Assembly: GCA_963575745.1 (NCBI GenBank) | Contig: CAUYUJ010016346.1 | Coordinates: 90,513 to 154,512 of the forward strand | Direction of reading: 5' to 3' | DNA: 64,000 bases | Source of the DNA: Prorocentrum cordatum | Lineage: Eukaryota; Sar; Dinophyceae; Prorocentrales; Prorocentraceae | Shown here: one piece after another, positions 46,998 through 56,559 of the stretch | How the letters are laid out: each line of letters starts with the position of its first letter | Position numbering within the stretch: the first letter of the stretch is position 1 | Translations under genes and position numbers: made by a program | The notes under the pieces: model-generated | What the model was told of the DNA's origin: nothing | The model's input: only the letters and a program-made list of their open reading frames with translations | Databases searched by the model: none

Positions 46998-47142
46998 ATG
47001 GAGTTCTGTTTGGACTGGGCCCTACATCGCTTCCAGCAGCTCATGCACCTCACCATGGAGATGGCACCGAACGGCCTCAGGAATATGGCCTACGATCTAT
47101 GCGAAAGCAGCCTGGGACAGGACCTCGGAGCTTCGTGACATC

Positions 47143-48297
47143 GTGAGGAGTACCTGCAAGCGCCTACCGATTGGAGTACGACCGACATGGTTGTGGACGC
47201 AACGCCGAGCTGGAACCAACTACGTTCCAGAGGGTGACCGCACACCGCCACCAGGGCGGCAGCAACCTTGCGAGGAGCTGGAAGAAATCGAAGCCTATGC
47301 AGTACGAAAAGGACATATTCTAGATGGACATGCTGTACTGGACACTGCGTGCCTACGTGGATGTGGAGGTTCAATATCACTGGACGGCTACACAGAGGAT
47401 GGCAGAGTCACCACGCGGATGAAAGGATCATCCATGCGCTTCCGAGGCTTGAATGATAGCGCCCCGGTCATGGCAGAAGGAGAACAAGAGGTGATTTCTG
47501 GACTTGCTGGAACTGACGTGAACCTACGCTTCCAGAGGTTGCCGAAGTCAAAGACGCCAATACTGCTGAGCATCCACCAGCTGGAGGAGCTCAACACAGT
47601 GATATACATCAAGGATCAAAAGGCGGACTTCAAGGCGATCAACAAGTACGGAGTGCCTCTCAACAAGACGGAGAAGGGACACCTGACGATCTCGCTCAAG
47701 GAGTGGCCGAAGAAGGAGACGACAAAGATCGAGCCATCAGTCACGTCCGACGAGATCGACATCTGGATTGCGGAGGTCCAGGAGATCGATAAGGGCATGC
47801 TACAGCGGAAGCAGAGGAAGCAGATCGAGACGTGGGAGAAGGAGATTCAGGACAAGCTGGACCAGTGCCAGCAGATCGTGGACACGCTGAAGGCGGACCC
47901 GGAGGAGAAGCGGCCCATCATCTGCGAGATCTACGCAGGTGGCATGGCAGCCACATCAGAAGCTCAGCAGCGGCGGCATCCAGTGACGAGGCCGAGGGAC
48001 ATCCTGATCGGGGACGACCTGCTGGGCGCGAAGTCGCAGAAGACCGTCCTGAAGCAGCTGAACGAAGATGACCCCTACATGACCATTGTGGGTTTCCCCT
48101 GCGACCCGTTCACGAACATATTCCACATGTTCCCGAAGGGCACGAAGATGCGTAAGTTGGCAATCGGCATGAAGCACCTGCAGTTTGTCAAGAAGATCTG
48201 GCTCAACTGCAAGCGCCGAGGAGCTCATATGCTCCTGGAAAACCATTGGCGTCAAGAGCCTGGCAGCTTGTGCCATGGCTGGGCTCAGAATTCGTGA
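47143..48297 (+). CDS. pol: Copia protease and methyltransferase-like region
   Basis: A 385-codon frame. A retropepsin motif, GHAVLDTACLRGCGG, puts the catalytic Asp (DTA) at codon 47341. After a charged helical linker comes a domain with ICEIYAGG (like C5-methyltransferase motif I), then IVGFPCDPFTNIF (Pro-Cys at 48097-48102, like the catalytic loop) and GAHMLLENHW (the ENV-like motif VI, 48232-48243). The frame breaks right after LLEN at about 48243, where one more C would restore the phase into PLASRAWQL of the next frame. Protease processing of the polyprotein is expected; the methyltransferase-like part is an unusual insertion between protease and integrase. Confidence 0.75.
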   Translation: MRSTCKRLPIGVRPTWLWTQRRAGTNYVPEGDRTPPPGRQQPCEELEEIEAYAVRKGHILDGHAVLDTACLRGCGGSISLDGYTEDGRVTTRMKGSSMRFRGLNDSAPVMAEGEQEVISGLAGTDVNLRFQRLPKSKTPILLSIHQLEELNTVIYIKDQKADFKAINKYGVPLNKTEKGHLTISLKEWPKKETTKIEPSVTSDEIDIWIAEVQEIDKGMLQRKQRKQIETWEKEIQDKLDQCQQIVDTLKADPEEKRPIICEIYAGGMAATSEAQQRRHPVTRPRDILIGDDLLGAKSQKTVLKQLNEDDPYMTIVGFPCDPFTNIFHMFPKGTKMRKLAIGMKHLQFVKKIWLNCKRRGAHMLLENHWRQEPGSLCHGWAQNS

Positions 48298-49604
48298 GCG
48301 CGAAGATGCACCAGTGCGCCGAGGGCAGCAACCTGGTGGACTTCATGGGCGATCCAGTCAAGAAGCCGACTAGGTTCCTGACGACGGCCATCGTGCTGGG
48401 CAAGAAGCTCAACATCATCAGGTGTGACGAGCAGCACGCACACACGAGCGCGATCAACAGGCCGAAGGGAACAGCATCGAGCCTCGGGAACTGGACCAAG
48501 GAGCTGGCCAAGACGATCTTGGACGGCATCGAGGACCAGCGGGACCTGGAGAAGCAACATGGTGGCTACGCCCGGTACGCCAACTACTTCGACGACATCG
48601 ACTGGGACGAGTTCGAGGCCAACCCTGCGGACACGGAGGCGCCGATGCACGCTAGCGCGGCGGCGATCTCCAGCAAGCATGGCGAGAACATCGAGATAGC
48701 GGAATGGACGGCGGTGCCACCACTCATGCGGGCAGCTATCAAGAATATACACGAGAGCCATTCACATGGACCCTGCAAGGAGGCACTGGCACGGCATCTA
48801 CAGCATGGTGGAGCTAGCCGACGAGCCGCACAAGCAGCACGTCTCTTCAGATGCACGACGTGTGAAGAGCAGGCTCGGACGGCAGCGAGACCTACGGCAG
48901 CTCAGCCTAAGGTTAAGGACTTGAACGAAGCCATCAGCATGGACTTCATGATCATTCCCGACCTGGACAAGAACATGCACGTGGTGCTTATTATCGTGGA
49001 CGTGGCCTCGGACTTCACCGTGGCGATCTACACGTGTCCCGGATCGAGACCTACGGCAGAGTTAGCAAAGAAGGCTGTCGAACTCGGATGGCTTACCTGG
49101 GCCGGGCCACCACGCATTGTGGAGCAGGACCAGGACTCTACCTTTATGGGCGAGTTCGAGACGCTGTGCAACGACCTAGGCATTGTGATCAACAACGCGG
49201 CTCCAGAGGCCCACTGGCACATGGGCAAAGTCGAGAGGAAGATACGCTACCTGAAGGAGATGGCAACGAATGTCTTCAACGCTGGGGAAGTTCGTGGTCA
49301 AGATACGGTTGCAGCAGCAGTACGTGATATGGCCAACGCGTGCAATCAACTTGTCAGCACGGCAGGCTTTTCACCACAGCAAGGGGTGCTTGGAGCTGGA
49401 CACCGACTGCCTGCAAGTTTGGCGAATCCCGACAACGACCCAGCAGTGGTTTCACGAGTGGCCGAGAATACGTCATTCTGGAACCGACTACACCTTCAAC
49501 AGATCTGTTCGGAATCCTTTTTTCAAGGCAGCCAACTCATCAGCATTGAGACGGACAGTTCTGGCGAGGACGAGGCCCCAGCCAGGGCCATTTCAGCAAG
49601 GTGA
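48246..49604 (+). CDS. pol: Copia end of methyltransferase-like domain and integrase
   Basis: A 453-codon frame. The first 95 residues finish the methyltransferase-like domain: KKPTRFLTTAIVLGKKL and CDEQHAHTSAINRPKG. The integrase follows. A zinc-binding HHCC motif (HESHSHGPCKEALARHL, then CTTCEEQ) precedes the catalytic core, with the first Asp in ISMDFMIIPD (48942), the second in VEQDQDSTF (about 49128-49136) and the Glu in MGKVERKIRYLK (49233), spaced about 34 residues apart as in retroviral-type integrases. It inserts the cDNA into target DNA. The frame is lost in the integrase C-terminal part; its continuation (LRRTVLARTRPQPGPF, then GDLLMFWRS) lies in another phase at 49545-49680. Confidence 0.85.
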   Translation: MASRAWQLVPWLGSEFVSAKMHQCAEGSNLVDFMGDPVKKPTRFLTTAIVLGKKLNIIRCDEQHAHTSAINRPKGTASSLGNWTKELAKTILDGIEDQRDLEKQHGGYARYANYFDDIDWDEFEANPADTEAPMHASAAAISSKHGENIEIAEWTAVPPLMRAAIKNIHESHSHGPCKEALARHLQHGGASRRAAQAARLFRCTTCEEQARTAARPTAAQPKVKDLNEAISMDFMIIPDLDKNMHVVLIIVDVASDFTVAIYTCPGSRPTAELAKKAVELGWLTWAGPPRIVEQDQDSTFMGEFETLCNDLGIVINNAAPEAHWHMGKVERKIRYLKEMATNVFNAGEVRGQDTVAAAVRDMANACNQLVSTAGFSPQQGVLGAGHRLPASLANPDNDPAVVSRVAENTSFWNRLHLQQICSESFFQGSQLISIETDSSGEDEAPARAISAR

Positions 49605-49768
49605 TTTATTGATGTTTTGGCGATCGGATAACCTAAAGCAGCCTGCATGCACGATGGCATGGACCTGCCCGGTGCCTGGGCAAGGATGAGCACGGCTACT
49701 GGCTGATTCACAACAGGATCCCGGTCCTAAGTTCACCCAGTCTCCTTCGAAGGGCGACTGAGCACGAG

Positions 49769-51286
49769 GTGACCAACATGCAGTTTACCGACCTGTTTTC
49801 AGATGGCGGACCTGCACGTGGACGAGCTGGTCAGCGTGGTTTTCTGGACCTTCGAGGTCAAGAGTATAACCCAGCACGAGATGATCCACAGCCAGACCAG
49901 CAGCCAGATCAACGGCCAGATCAGCAGCCAGATCAACATCAAGATCACCGAGATCCAGGACATCAGCAGCATCCTGGACAGGGCGATGTTCCACCTCAGC
50001 CAGCAGGTGGACAAAATGATGCACCCTCGAGTGCACCGACGACGGCACCAGCAGCACCTGCCCAGGGCAACGTGGAGCTGACGAAGCCAGCGGACAGCAG
50101 GAAGCGACGATCGGAAGTGGCACACGATAACGACGCGATGCCAATGCGTCAGAGGCTGGGCGACGAGTACGAGACAGTACCAGCTGATCAAGATCAAGCG
50201 GAAGAGGACCTTCGAGCACGACTTGTTCGAGCGAACCAAGCTTGGGACACCATCTTGGGAGCAGTGGCGGCCAGCAGCCAGGGCAAGACCGACCTGAGGC
50301 AGCTGGATAACGTCAGGAACGCCCCTCTTCTACCTGACCCAACACCTGGGTGCAAGATCGAGAGGCGGCGGCTTTTCAACTTGGACACGCGCGACCTGGT
50401 TCAAGATATCTCGAGAGTGGACTGGATAGCCAATCCTCAGATCATCGACGATGTGGTATCACAAGACCCCATCACGATCATCGAGGAGATCACTCTGGGA
50501 AACGAAGAGGAAGCTGGAGATGGACCAGGAGGTGGCCAACAGCCTGCAGCAGCCCCGCAGGAGCCTACCAACGCGGACGAGACCATGGAGGAACCTAAGG
50601 AGGTGAAGCGCGGAGGCAAGAAGCACACCAAGAAGGGCCTGAAGCTCAAGCAGACCAAGCGGGGCGACGCTCAGGACGATCGAGCTCAGCTTCGAGTACC
50701 TGCCAGGATCCAGAGGCATATGGAGGAACGCCAGAAGGCGGAGGAAACGGCAGCAGTACCAGCAGAGGCGCCGCAGGACCAGCCGGCTACATCATCGTCA
50801 AGTACGCAACAGCCTGCGCAGGGCAAGCGCCAGGAACACGCAGTCACGATCAAAGAGTTCTTGCTGGACGATGTGCCGATCAGCATCAAGCGAGCCCGGG
50901 CGCAAACTGGGCCAGTCAAACAGCTGGCAGATACACCGCTGCTCGTCGAGGTGTTCGTGGCCGAGCGGATGCGCAGCCAATCGACGAGAGCCAACAAGCA
51001 TCAGGAGATCAACTTGAAGACGCTGGGCGATGACAAGCTCAAGTGGGAGAAGATGCAGCAGGCGGTGGAGAAGGAATGGAACACGTGGTGCAAGTACGAT
51101 GCAGCAACACACATATCAGGAGCAGCAGTCGACAAGGTCGACCCGGACAAGATCCTGAGCTCCAAAGTGGTCTGGACCGATAAGGACCCCGCGACCTTCC
51201 AGCCGAAGGCCAGGATCTGTGGAAGAGGCTACGAGGAGGAGTTTGACGACAACGACGGGACTCACCTACAGTCTCAGCACAGATGA
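49769..51286 (+). CDS. pol: Copia linker and N-terminal reverse transcriptase
   Basis: A 506-codon frame. The first 350 residues are a low-complexity linker with (PDQQPDQ)-type repeats, acidic and lysine-rich stretches (EVKRGGKKHTKKGLKLKQT). The RVT_2 domain begins near 51040 with AVEKEWNTWCKYDA, ILSSKVVWTDK and PKARICGRGYEEEF, which are typical Copia RT entry motifs. The frame breaks at about 51255-51290, where STDDVSA and then TSVLRSIVSSLNLDL continue in the other two phases. Confidence 0.85.
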   Translation: MTNMQFTDLFSDGGPARGRAGQRGFLDLRGQEYNPARDDPQPDQQPDQRPDQQPDQHQDHRDPGHQQHPGQGDVPPQPAGGQNDAPSSAPTTAPAAPAQGNVELTKPADSRKRRSEVAHDNDAMPMRQRLGDEYETVPADQDQAEEDLRARLVRANQAWDTILGAVAASSQGKTDLRQLDNVRNAPLLPDPTPGCKIERRRLFNLDTRDLVQDISRVDWIANPQIIDDVVSQDPITIIEEITLGNEEEAGDGPGGGQQPAAAPQEPTNADETMEEPKEVKRGGKKHTKKGLKLKQTKRGDAQDDRAQLRVPARIQRHMEERQKAEETAAVPAEAPQDQPATSSSSTQQPAQGKRQEHAVTIKEFLLDDVPISIKRARAQTGPVKQLADTPLLVEVFVAERMRSQSTRANKHQEINLKTLGDDKLKWEKMQQAVEKEWNTWCKYDAATHISGAAVDKVDPDKILSSKVVWTDKDPATFQPKARICGRGYEEEFDDNDGTHLQSQHR

Positions 51287-52510
51287 CGTCAGTGCTGCGC
51301 AGCATCGTATCAAGCCTCAACTTGGACCTAGTCATCGCAGATGTGAAGGGAGCCTTTTCTGCAAGGCAAGGCCATCACACGCGAGATCTACTTCCGTATC
51401 CCGACAAACCTCGGGAAGTGCAACATCCCGGGAGTGAAGGCAGGCGACCTGCTGAAGTTAAACAAGAGCATCTACGGGACCAACGATGCAGCTCGTGCGT
51501 GGTATGTGGCACTACGCGAGACGCTCGTGAAGCTTGGATGGGAAGGCCTGAGCTTCGAGCCCGCGACCTTCATCAAGCGCAATGCGGAGGGCACGATCAT
51601 CGGGATCATGTGTCTGCACGTGGATGACTTCCTTATGGGCATCAAGCGGGACGACCCGGAGGGCGCCAAGATCATGAAGGACCTGCAGAAGGATATCGAC
51701 TTTGGCGAGGTCAAGTATGCGAGGAAAGAGCAGGCGACATTCTGCGGCCGGGCCTACAAGCAGGACAAGGACGGCAGCATCAACGTCACCATGGAGGCCT
51801 GCGTGAAGTCGATGCAGACTGTACGTATCTCCGAAGAGCGCAGCAAGGCACCAGATAGCGCCTTGACCCATGCAGAGCATCGTGGACTACGAATGGTAGT
51901 TGGACAACTGCAATGGGCTGCGCGAGTGACATGCTTCGAGGAGGCCTTCGAGGCATCCCGACTGGCATCTACGCTGGGAGCTCCGACGGCGAAGGACCTA
52001 CAGGACGGCAGCGCGGCCATCAGACGGATACAGAAGCGGGGCGACTTGCTGATCAGGTTCTCAGCAGGCCTGAACCTGTGGGAGACCATGGTGATCAATG
52101 TCACCGACAATGCTTTCGACAATCTGCCGAAGCACAGATCACAACGCGGACACTTCATCATGCTGGGCGACCAGAAGATCAACGAGGACCACAGTAACAA
52201 GTACAAGGTACACTGCAGTGGGTGGCAGTCTTCCAAGATTCAACGAGTGGTGAGTGGTGCGATCTACTCTATCTGCGGAGGCCTACTCATGTGCGGATGC
52301 AGTGGACATGCTGATATGGACGAGGTCGACCCTGGCGGAGATCCTGTACCCGGAGATGGACATGACCGAGATTGTGCACGACACCTGCCCGGTGAAATGC
52401 ATTTCGGCCACCGGCTGCAAGAGCCTATACGACACGATCACAAAGGAGAAGATCTCAATGACGGACAGGAGGCTTCCTTTGGAAGCGGCTATATTGCGGC
52501 AGCCACTTAA
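51283..52510 (+). CDS. pol: Copia reverse transcriptase palm/thumb and start of RNase H
   Basis: Two overlapping phases. The first has motif A (LDLVIADVKGAF, near 51325-51360). After a T-run slip at about 51357 the second has LLKLNKSIYGTNDAARAWY, the catalytic HVDDFLMG (51623-51628 code the Asp pair), GQLQWAARVT, and an RNase H start VTDNAFDNLPKHRSQRG. All RT catalytic Asp residues are present. At about 52251 a 7-bp tandem duplication (AGTGGTG) throws the frame off just before the RNase H Glu; the true continuation is the next feature. Confidence 0.85.
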
Positions 52511-53522
52511 AGAGGTCAACATCAAGTGGGTCAAGAGCGAGCAGATGCTAGCGGACTGTTTGACGAAAGTACTTCCAGGAGGCTACGCGAGGAAGATCGT
52601 TACATCAAATTTGTGGACTCTTGGGCCTGATGACAGGGCACAATCAATACGCGGACGAAAGCTTGTTGGACCAGAGAAGGTGGCAGCCAACAAGGAGGTG
52701 GACGAGCTCAACGCGAAGATGGCCAAGTACGTCAAGCAGGAGCTGTACGACGACACCGGGAAGGACGGCGAGGAGATCTCTACGTGGCCGGTGGAGACGT
52801 ACAACTACGTGGACGAGTGCTTCTACGACGACAAGGACGCGGTTCAAGACGAGGACTACGTCGATGCATTCTACACGGAAGAGCTAACGGACAACTACCC
52901 GATGGAGAGGAGTGGCGAGCAGAGAACCATCCAGATACCTGACCAAGTTGTAGTTCTGTTTCAACTCTGTGCACTTGCAGTGTATGGAGTTTGTCTTTCG
53001 ATGTCTCCTACGGTGGTGTCAGTAGTCTCTATCATCGCGGGTATCATCATATTCATTTACGTAATGCAGCCTAAGCAGAACGACGACGGGGACACCGCTG
53101 AGCCGATGGAGGTGGATAGTTCGAGCAGCGACAACCTTTTCATGCCGGAATTGCCCGAGAAGCAGGTCAAGGTCAAATCCAGGACGGCGAAGGCTACGCC
53201 GAAAGCTACGACGACAACACTCGCAGCACGAGCCGATCCAGTGACCTATGACGACGAGATCATGGGAGATGGACCAATTATGCTGGGAGATAGTGCTCTA
53301 CTGAGGCAGTGGCTGGAGACCATGGGACCAACGGTCATCAGGAGTGGCAAGTACGAGGGCGACAGCTACGAGACGATCTATACCAAGGACAGGCACTACG
53401 CCAATTGCTTAGGACGCTGTCTCAAGCTGGACGCAGACGAGAGCAGGAGTTATAATCTCGACCCGAGCATCAAGGTTTACATTGCATACAGCATCATCAA
53501 GTCAGCAGTGCGTGCACGCTGA
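52254..53522 (+). CDS. pol: Copia RNase H and C-terminal extension
   Basis: A 423-codon frame. RNase H continues with RSTLSAEAYSCADAVDML (Glu at 52278), CKSLYDTITKE (Asp) and WVKSEQMLADCLTK, the classical Copia end. Instead of stopping soon after, the protein runs on for about 300 residues. This tail has acidic repeats with many Tyr-Asp pairs, a hydrophobic stretch of about 43 residues (VVVLFQLCALAVYGVCLSM, then VVSIIAGIIIFIYV, 52944-53070) that could form two membrane helices, and near the end IRSGKYEGDSYETIYTKDRH, which looks like the short GKYxGxxYxxV motif found in some nuclease-associated domains. The role of the tail is unknown. Confidence 0.85.
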   Translation: MVRSTLSAEAYSCADAVDMLIWTRSTLAEILYPEMDMTEIVHDTCPVKCISATGCKSLYDTITKEKISMTDRRLPLEAAILRQPLKEVNIKWVKSEQMLADCLTKVLPGGYARKIVTSNLWTLGPDDRAQSIRGRKLVGPEKVAANKEVDELNAKMAKYVKQELYDDTGKDGEEISTWPVETYNYVDECFYDDKDAVQDEDYVDAFYTEELTDNYPMERSGEQRTIQIPDQVVVLFQLCALAVYGVCLSMSPTVVSVVSIIAGIIIFIYVMQPKQNDDGDTAEPMEVDSSSSDNLFMPELPEKQVKVKSRTAKATPKATTTTLAARADPVTYDDEIMGDGPIMLGDSALLRQWLETMGPTVIRSGKYEGDSYETIYTKDRHYANCLGRCLKLDADESRSYNLDPSIKVYIAYSIIKSAVRAR

Positions 53523-54011
53523 ACTCCACTACCCTATATGTGGCGATATCTTGGACCCAGCCAAGGCAGTGGCTCAGATGTGAACGGTGGTGAGGATGAT
53601 GAGTGATTTGGGTTACCATTTTCAAATGATGAGTGATGTTTGGACACCATCTACAGATGAGGAGTGAGAGCACCCCCTCAAGAGCTCAGGTAAATATATC
53701 ATAGCTTGATATCTGTTGCTCGGTGCGCAGACCTCAGGTAAATATTTTATATGTTGCTCAGTGCGTGGATTTCTTCTATCTTAGTATATGTTGCTCTATG
53801 CGCTGATTTATTTTATCTTGATATCTGTTGCTTGATACACGAACGGTAGTTTGACCGTTCGAGCAGAGAATATTGGATTTCTTTTATTTGATATCTGTTG
53901 CGTGGTGCACGGACGGTAGCTTGACCGTTCGAGCCGATAATATTGTTCAATATTCTTGAAGCTTGCTGCAGAATTTGCCAAGGCATTCTTTAGCAACGTT
54001 TCCTTTTCCTG
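53523..54011. other. 3' untranslated region of the Copia element
   Basis: Noncoding. It contains four imperfect repeats of TGATATCTGTTGCTCGGTGC type (about 53705-53910) and two copies of GGTAG.TTGACCGTTCGAGC (53845-53863 and 53912-53930). No purine-rich tract precedes the 3' LTR; the last bases are pyrimidine-rich (TTTCCTTTTCCTG). Confidence 0.7.
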
Positions 54012-54265
54012 TGTGAAAGTTGTATTAGCAAGGATGTGAGATATAGGATGATGTTTAGAATTATCTATGTTGCTGCTCTCGCTCGCTCATGCTTGCACTC
54101 TCTTGTTCACTATCGCCATTTGTGGCTTGGACCCGCCAGCTGAGGCGGGAGGGTGGACGCACCTATCGAACGCTGAGTTTGATTCGGTATAAGATATCCT
54201 ATCACCTGCCTGTTTCTTCTTGCATCAAGAAGTTGTGGGTGGAGAGAGTTGGATCAAAATTTACA
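54012..54265 (+). repeat. 3' LTR of the Copia element
   Basis: 254 bp, 249 identical to the 5' LTR, ending TTTACA before the CTCT target duplicate. Confidence 0.95.
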
Positions 54266-54375
54266 CTCTGGGGCCTTTGGTGGGGCCCCTTATGGGGCCA
54301 CGACGCGTGTGAGGGGTGTGAAGAGACAGCGGCCACGACCTTATGGGGCCACGACGCGTGAAGAGACAGCAGCCC
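54266..54375. repeat. Right remnant of the minisatellite target
   Basis: CTCTGGGGCCTTTGG and CTTATGGGGCCACGACGCGTG continue the unit interrupted at 44816. A shortened second unit follows. Confidence 0.8.
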
Positions 54376-54444
54376 GCGTCTCCGCCTCCGCCTCCTCCTC
54401 CTCCTCCTCCTCCTCCTCCTCCTCCTCCTCCTCCTCCTCCTCCC
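54376..54444. repeat. (TCC)n microsatellite
   Basis: About 20 TCC/CTC triplets. Confidence 0.95.
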
Positions 54445-55639
54445 GAGGGGTGGCGGCGTCACCGCTTCACGGTGTCGTGCGGTGCCGTCCCGTTGGTGTT
54501 GCTGCTGCCCGCTTGGACTCCGTGGCGGGACAGCACGTGCCGGGCTCGCGGGCTCGCCCCGTGGCGTTCGTGGCCGCTGGCGGCCACCTTTGCGGGGTCG
54601 TGGCGATGGCGTGGCGCCGTATCGAGTGCTTCGGTCGCGTCCCGGCTCGGTCGCGTCCCGGCGTCAGCAGCGCTTCGAGTTCATCGCCCATTGCAGGCCC
54701 GGTTACTCGAATTCTGCGTAGAATCCTCCTCCTCATCCTCCACCTCCTCGTCCTCCTCCTCTTCTCAAATCCCCGCGCCCGAATGGAGATCGCAAAGAGT
54801 TGCCGCATTATCCCACCAGGCCGCTGGGCGGACGTGGTTTGCAGCGTCACTTAGAACCCCCTTCTTCCCTTCGGAAGGCGGTTGCCCCTTCCCCTGCTCC
54901 CAGCGCGAGCGGCCTGAACGTCCAAGATTGCCCGATAAGTTTCAAACATGGCCCTGGTGGAACTCCAATTGAGGCTTGGCCGTGGACACCACCGCCGCCC
55001 TCATCAAATAAGGAACCCTCCGGGGTCTGCAGCCTTCTGGGCACACTCCTTAATCAACGCCCCCACCGTAAGCCAAGATGACATCCAAGATGGCGCAGGA
55101 GAGCGCAGTATGGCTGAAGACGGCCCTCAGCATGCCTCCACGGCGGCTCCACATGGCCGCGGAGCCTCACGCCCTCGCGAGGCCCAAATCTTGCAAAACC
55201 AGGGCGACCTCTCCGCGGCCTTGTGCCAGATCGCCTGTTACATTCCAGCGGGCCTTCGATGACTCTCAAGATGGTTCCACAGCCGCCCAAGAGAGCCCAG
55301 AGAGGTGCCCAGAAGGGCCCCAGGACGGCCCCGAAGGCCGGGAGGAAGAGCGCCCCAAGAACGCGCCGAGAGGGCCCGGTTGGGGGATCCTTCTGCTGCC
55401 AGAAGGGCACCGCGAAATGTAAGACCACCCGTTTTGGTCGATGGCCTCCGAGGCGGACCCATGATGGCTCCAAATGCCCCGGTTTGCCCGAAACGGGGCC
55501 CAAAGGCTCCGAGACCGTCAAAAGATGGCCCCGGGTCCCCTGCAATTCCCAGGTCAAAAAATCCCGCGACAGCTTCTGCGGTCCACGCCCCTCTCCACAA
55601 TTACACAATATGAATACTACTCTCCTCTCCCCGGATGAA
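54445..55639. other. No gene recognised; part is GC-rich dispersed repeat
   Basis: Frames are open in several phases. A short TCC cluster lies at 54728-54765. GCCCAAGAGAGCCCAGAG-type sequence at 55280-55400 belongs to the dispersed family of 27.3 kb. No domain is supported. Confidence 0.4.
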
Positions 55640-56310
55640 GTCCGGAAGATATCTGGCAACCCCTCCGCGAACAGTTCGTTTGTAACACGGGATTCCCAAG
55701 GACTGGGTTTTCGCTTGGGCTTTTGTTCAACATGTTGCTCCCGCTGAAGCGCGGCCTCATTTTCGGTTTTCCGCTCGTTCCGAATCGTGCTCCCGCTGCA
55801 ACGCTGGCCTCATTTCCGCGTTTCCGCTCGTTCCGAATCGTGCTCCCGCTGCAACGCTGGCCTCATTTCCGCGCTTCCGCTTGTTCCGACCCGTGCTCTG
55901 GTTTTCCGTCCTTCCAAATAAGCCCCAAAATCCAGAAAATGCCCCCCCCCCCCCGCGAACAAAAACATCGGAAGTGATTACACATTCGGTGTCGATTCGC
56001 TGATGTCTTTGGCAGCAGACGCCCCCCACTTTGGGGCGTCGCCACGCCATGCTATGCCATGCTACGCGTTGATTTTCAACACCACGCTATGCCATGCTAC
56101 GACTTCCGACTATGCGAACAGAGAGGACTCGCCAAGCCATGCAATGTCATGCTGCGCGTTGGTCAACAACACCATACTATGCCATGTAGTGCTATGCCTT
56201 GTTACGACATCCGACTGTGAGAATTGAGAGGGGATCTAAGCCATGGTAAGGGATGGGAGGGAGGGGTAGGACGTCAGATATGACGCGAGCGCACCTATCT
56301 TGTCCCTGCC
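55640..56310. repeat. Dispersed repeat A, copy 2
   Basis: 53-bp units with CGCTCGTTCCGAATCGTGCT at about 55772 and 55825 and a variant near 55878, then a poly-C run, then GCCATGCTATGCCATGCTAC repeats. It ends in GAGAGGGGATCTAAGCCATG, as in copy 1 at 5095-5600. Confidence 0.75.
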
Positions 56311-56559
56311 CGTTCCCCATTCACCCATGATCCGCCTCCTCTGCTAGTTCTCGCCCTGGTTAGAGCGCGTTTCGCTTTTCTGGCGATAACGGGCGTTATA
56401 GATGGGGTGGGGGGGGGCGGGGGGGGGTATCATGTAACGCCCCCCCCGCCGTGTGGCTCCGGCACCACAGCCGCGCCCGCGCGCACGACGACGATGAGCG
56501 ACGAGCGACGAGCCACGAGCGACGACGACGACGAAGACGCGAGCAGCATGTAGGCGGCG
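56311..56559. other. No gene recognised
   Basis: Contains GGGCGTTATA...ATGTAACGCCC around G runs (56390-56450) and a (CGA)-rich stretch near 56485-56540. Confidence 0.4.

Larger units (their letters stand above)
44817..54265 (+). mobile_element. Ty1/Copia-type LTR retrotransposon, 9.4 kb
   Basis: Two 254-bp direct repeats (44817-45070 and 54012-54265) flank gag, protease, a methyltransferase-like domain, integrase, RT and RNase H in Copia order (integrase before RT). The LTRs start TGTGAAAG and end TTTACA. CTCT at 44813-44816 and 54266-54269 is the probable 4-bp target duplication. Removing the element restores a continuous repeat unit (GAACCCTGCCTCT/GGGGCCTTTGG, compare GAACCCTGCCACTGGGGCC at 44605). 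At 9.4 kb it is long for Copia; the extra length is the methyltransferase-like domain, a long linker before RT and a C-terminal extension. Confidence 0.95.

Noticed and set aside
52900-53522. An envelope gene at the 3' end of the Copia element
   Set aside because: The tail is fused to Pol, has no signal peptide or cysteine pattern, and shows only a short hydrophobic segment.
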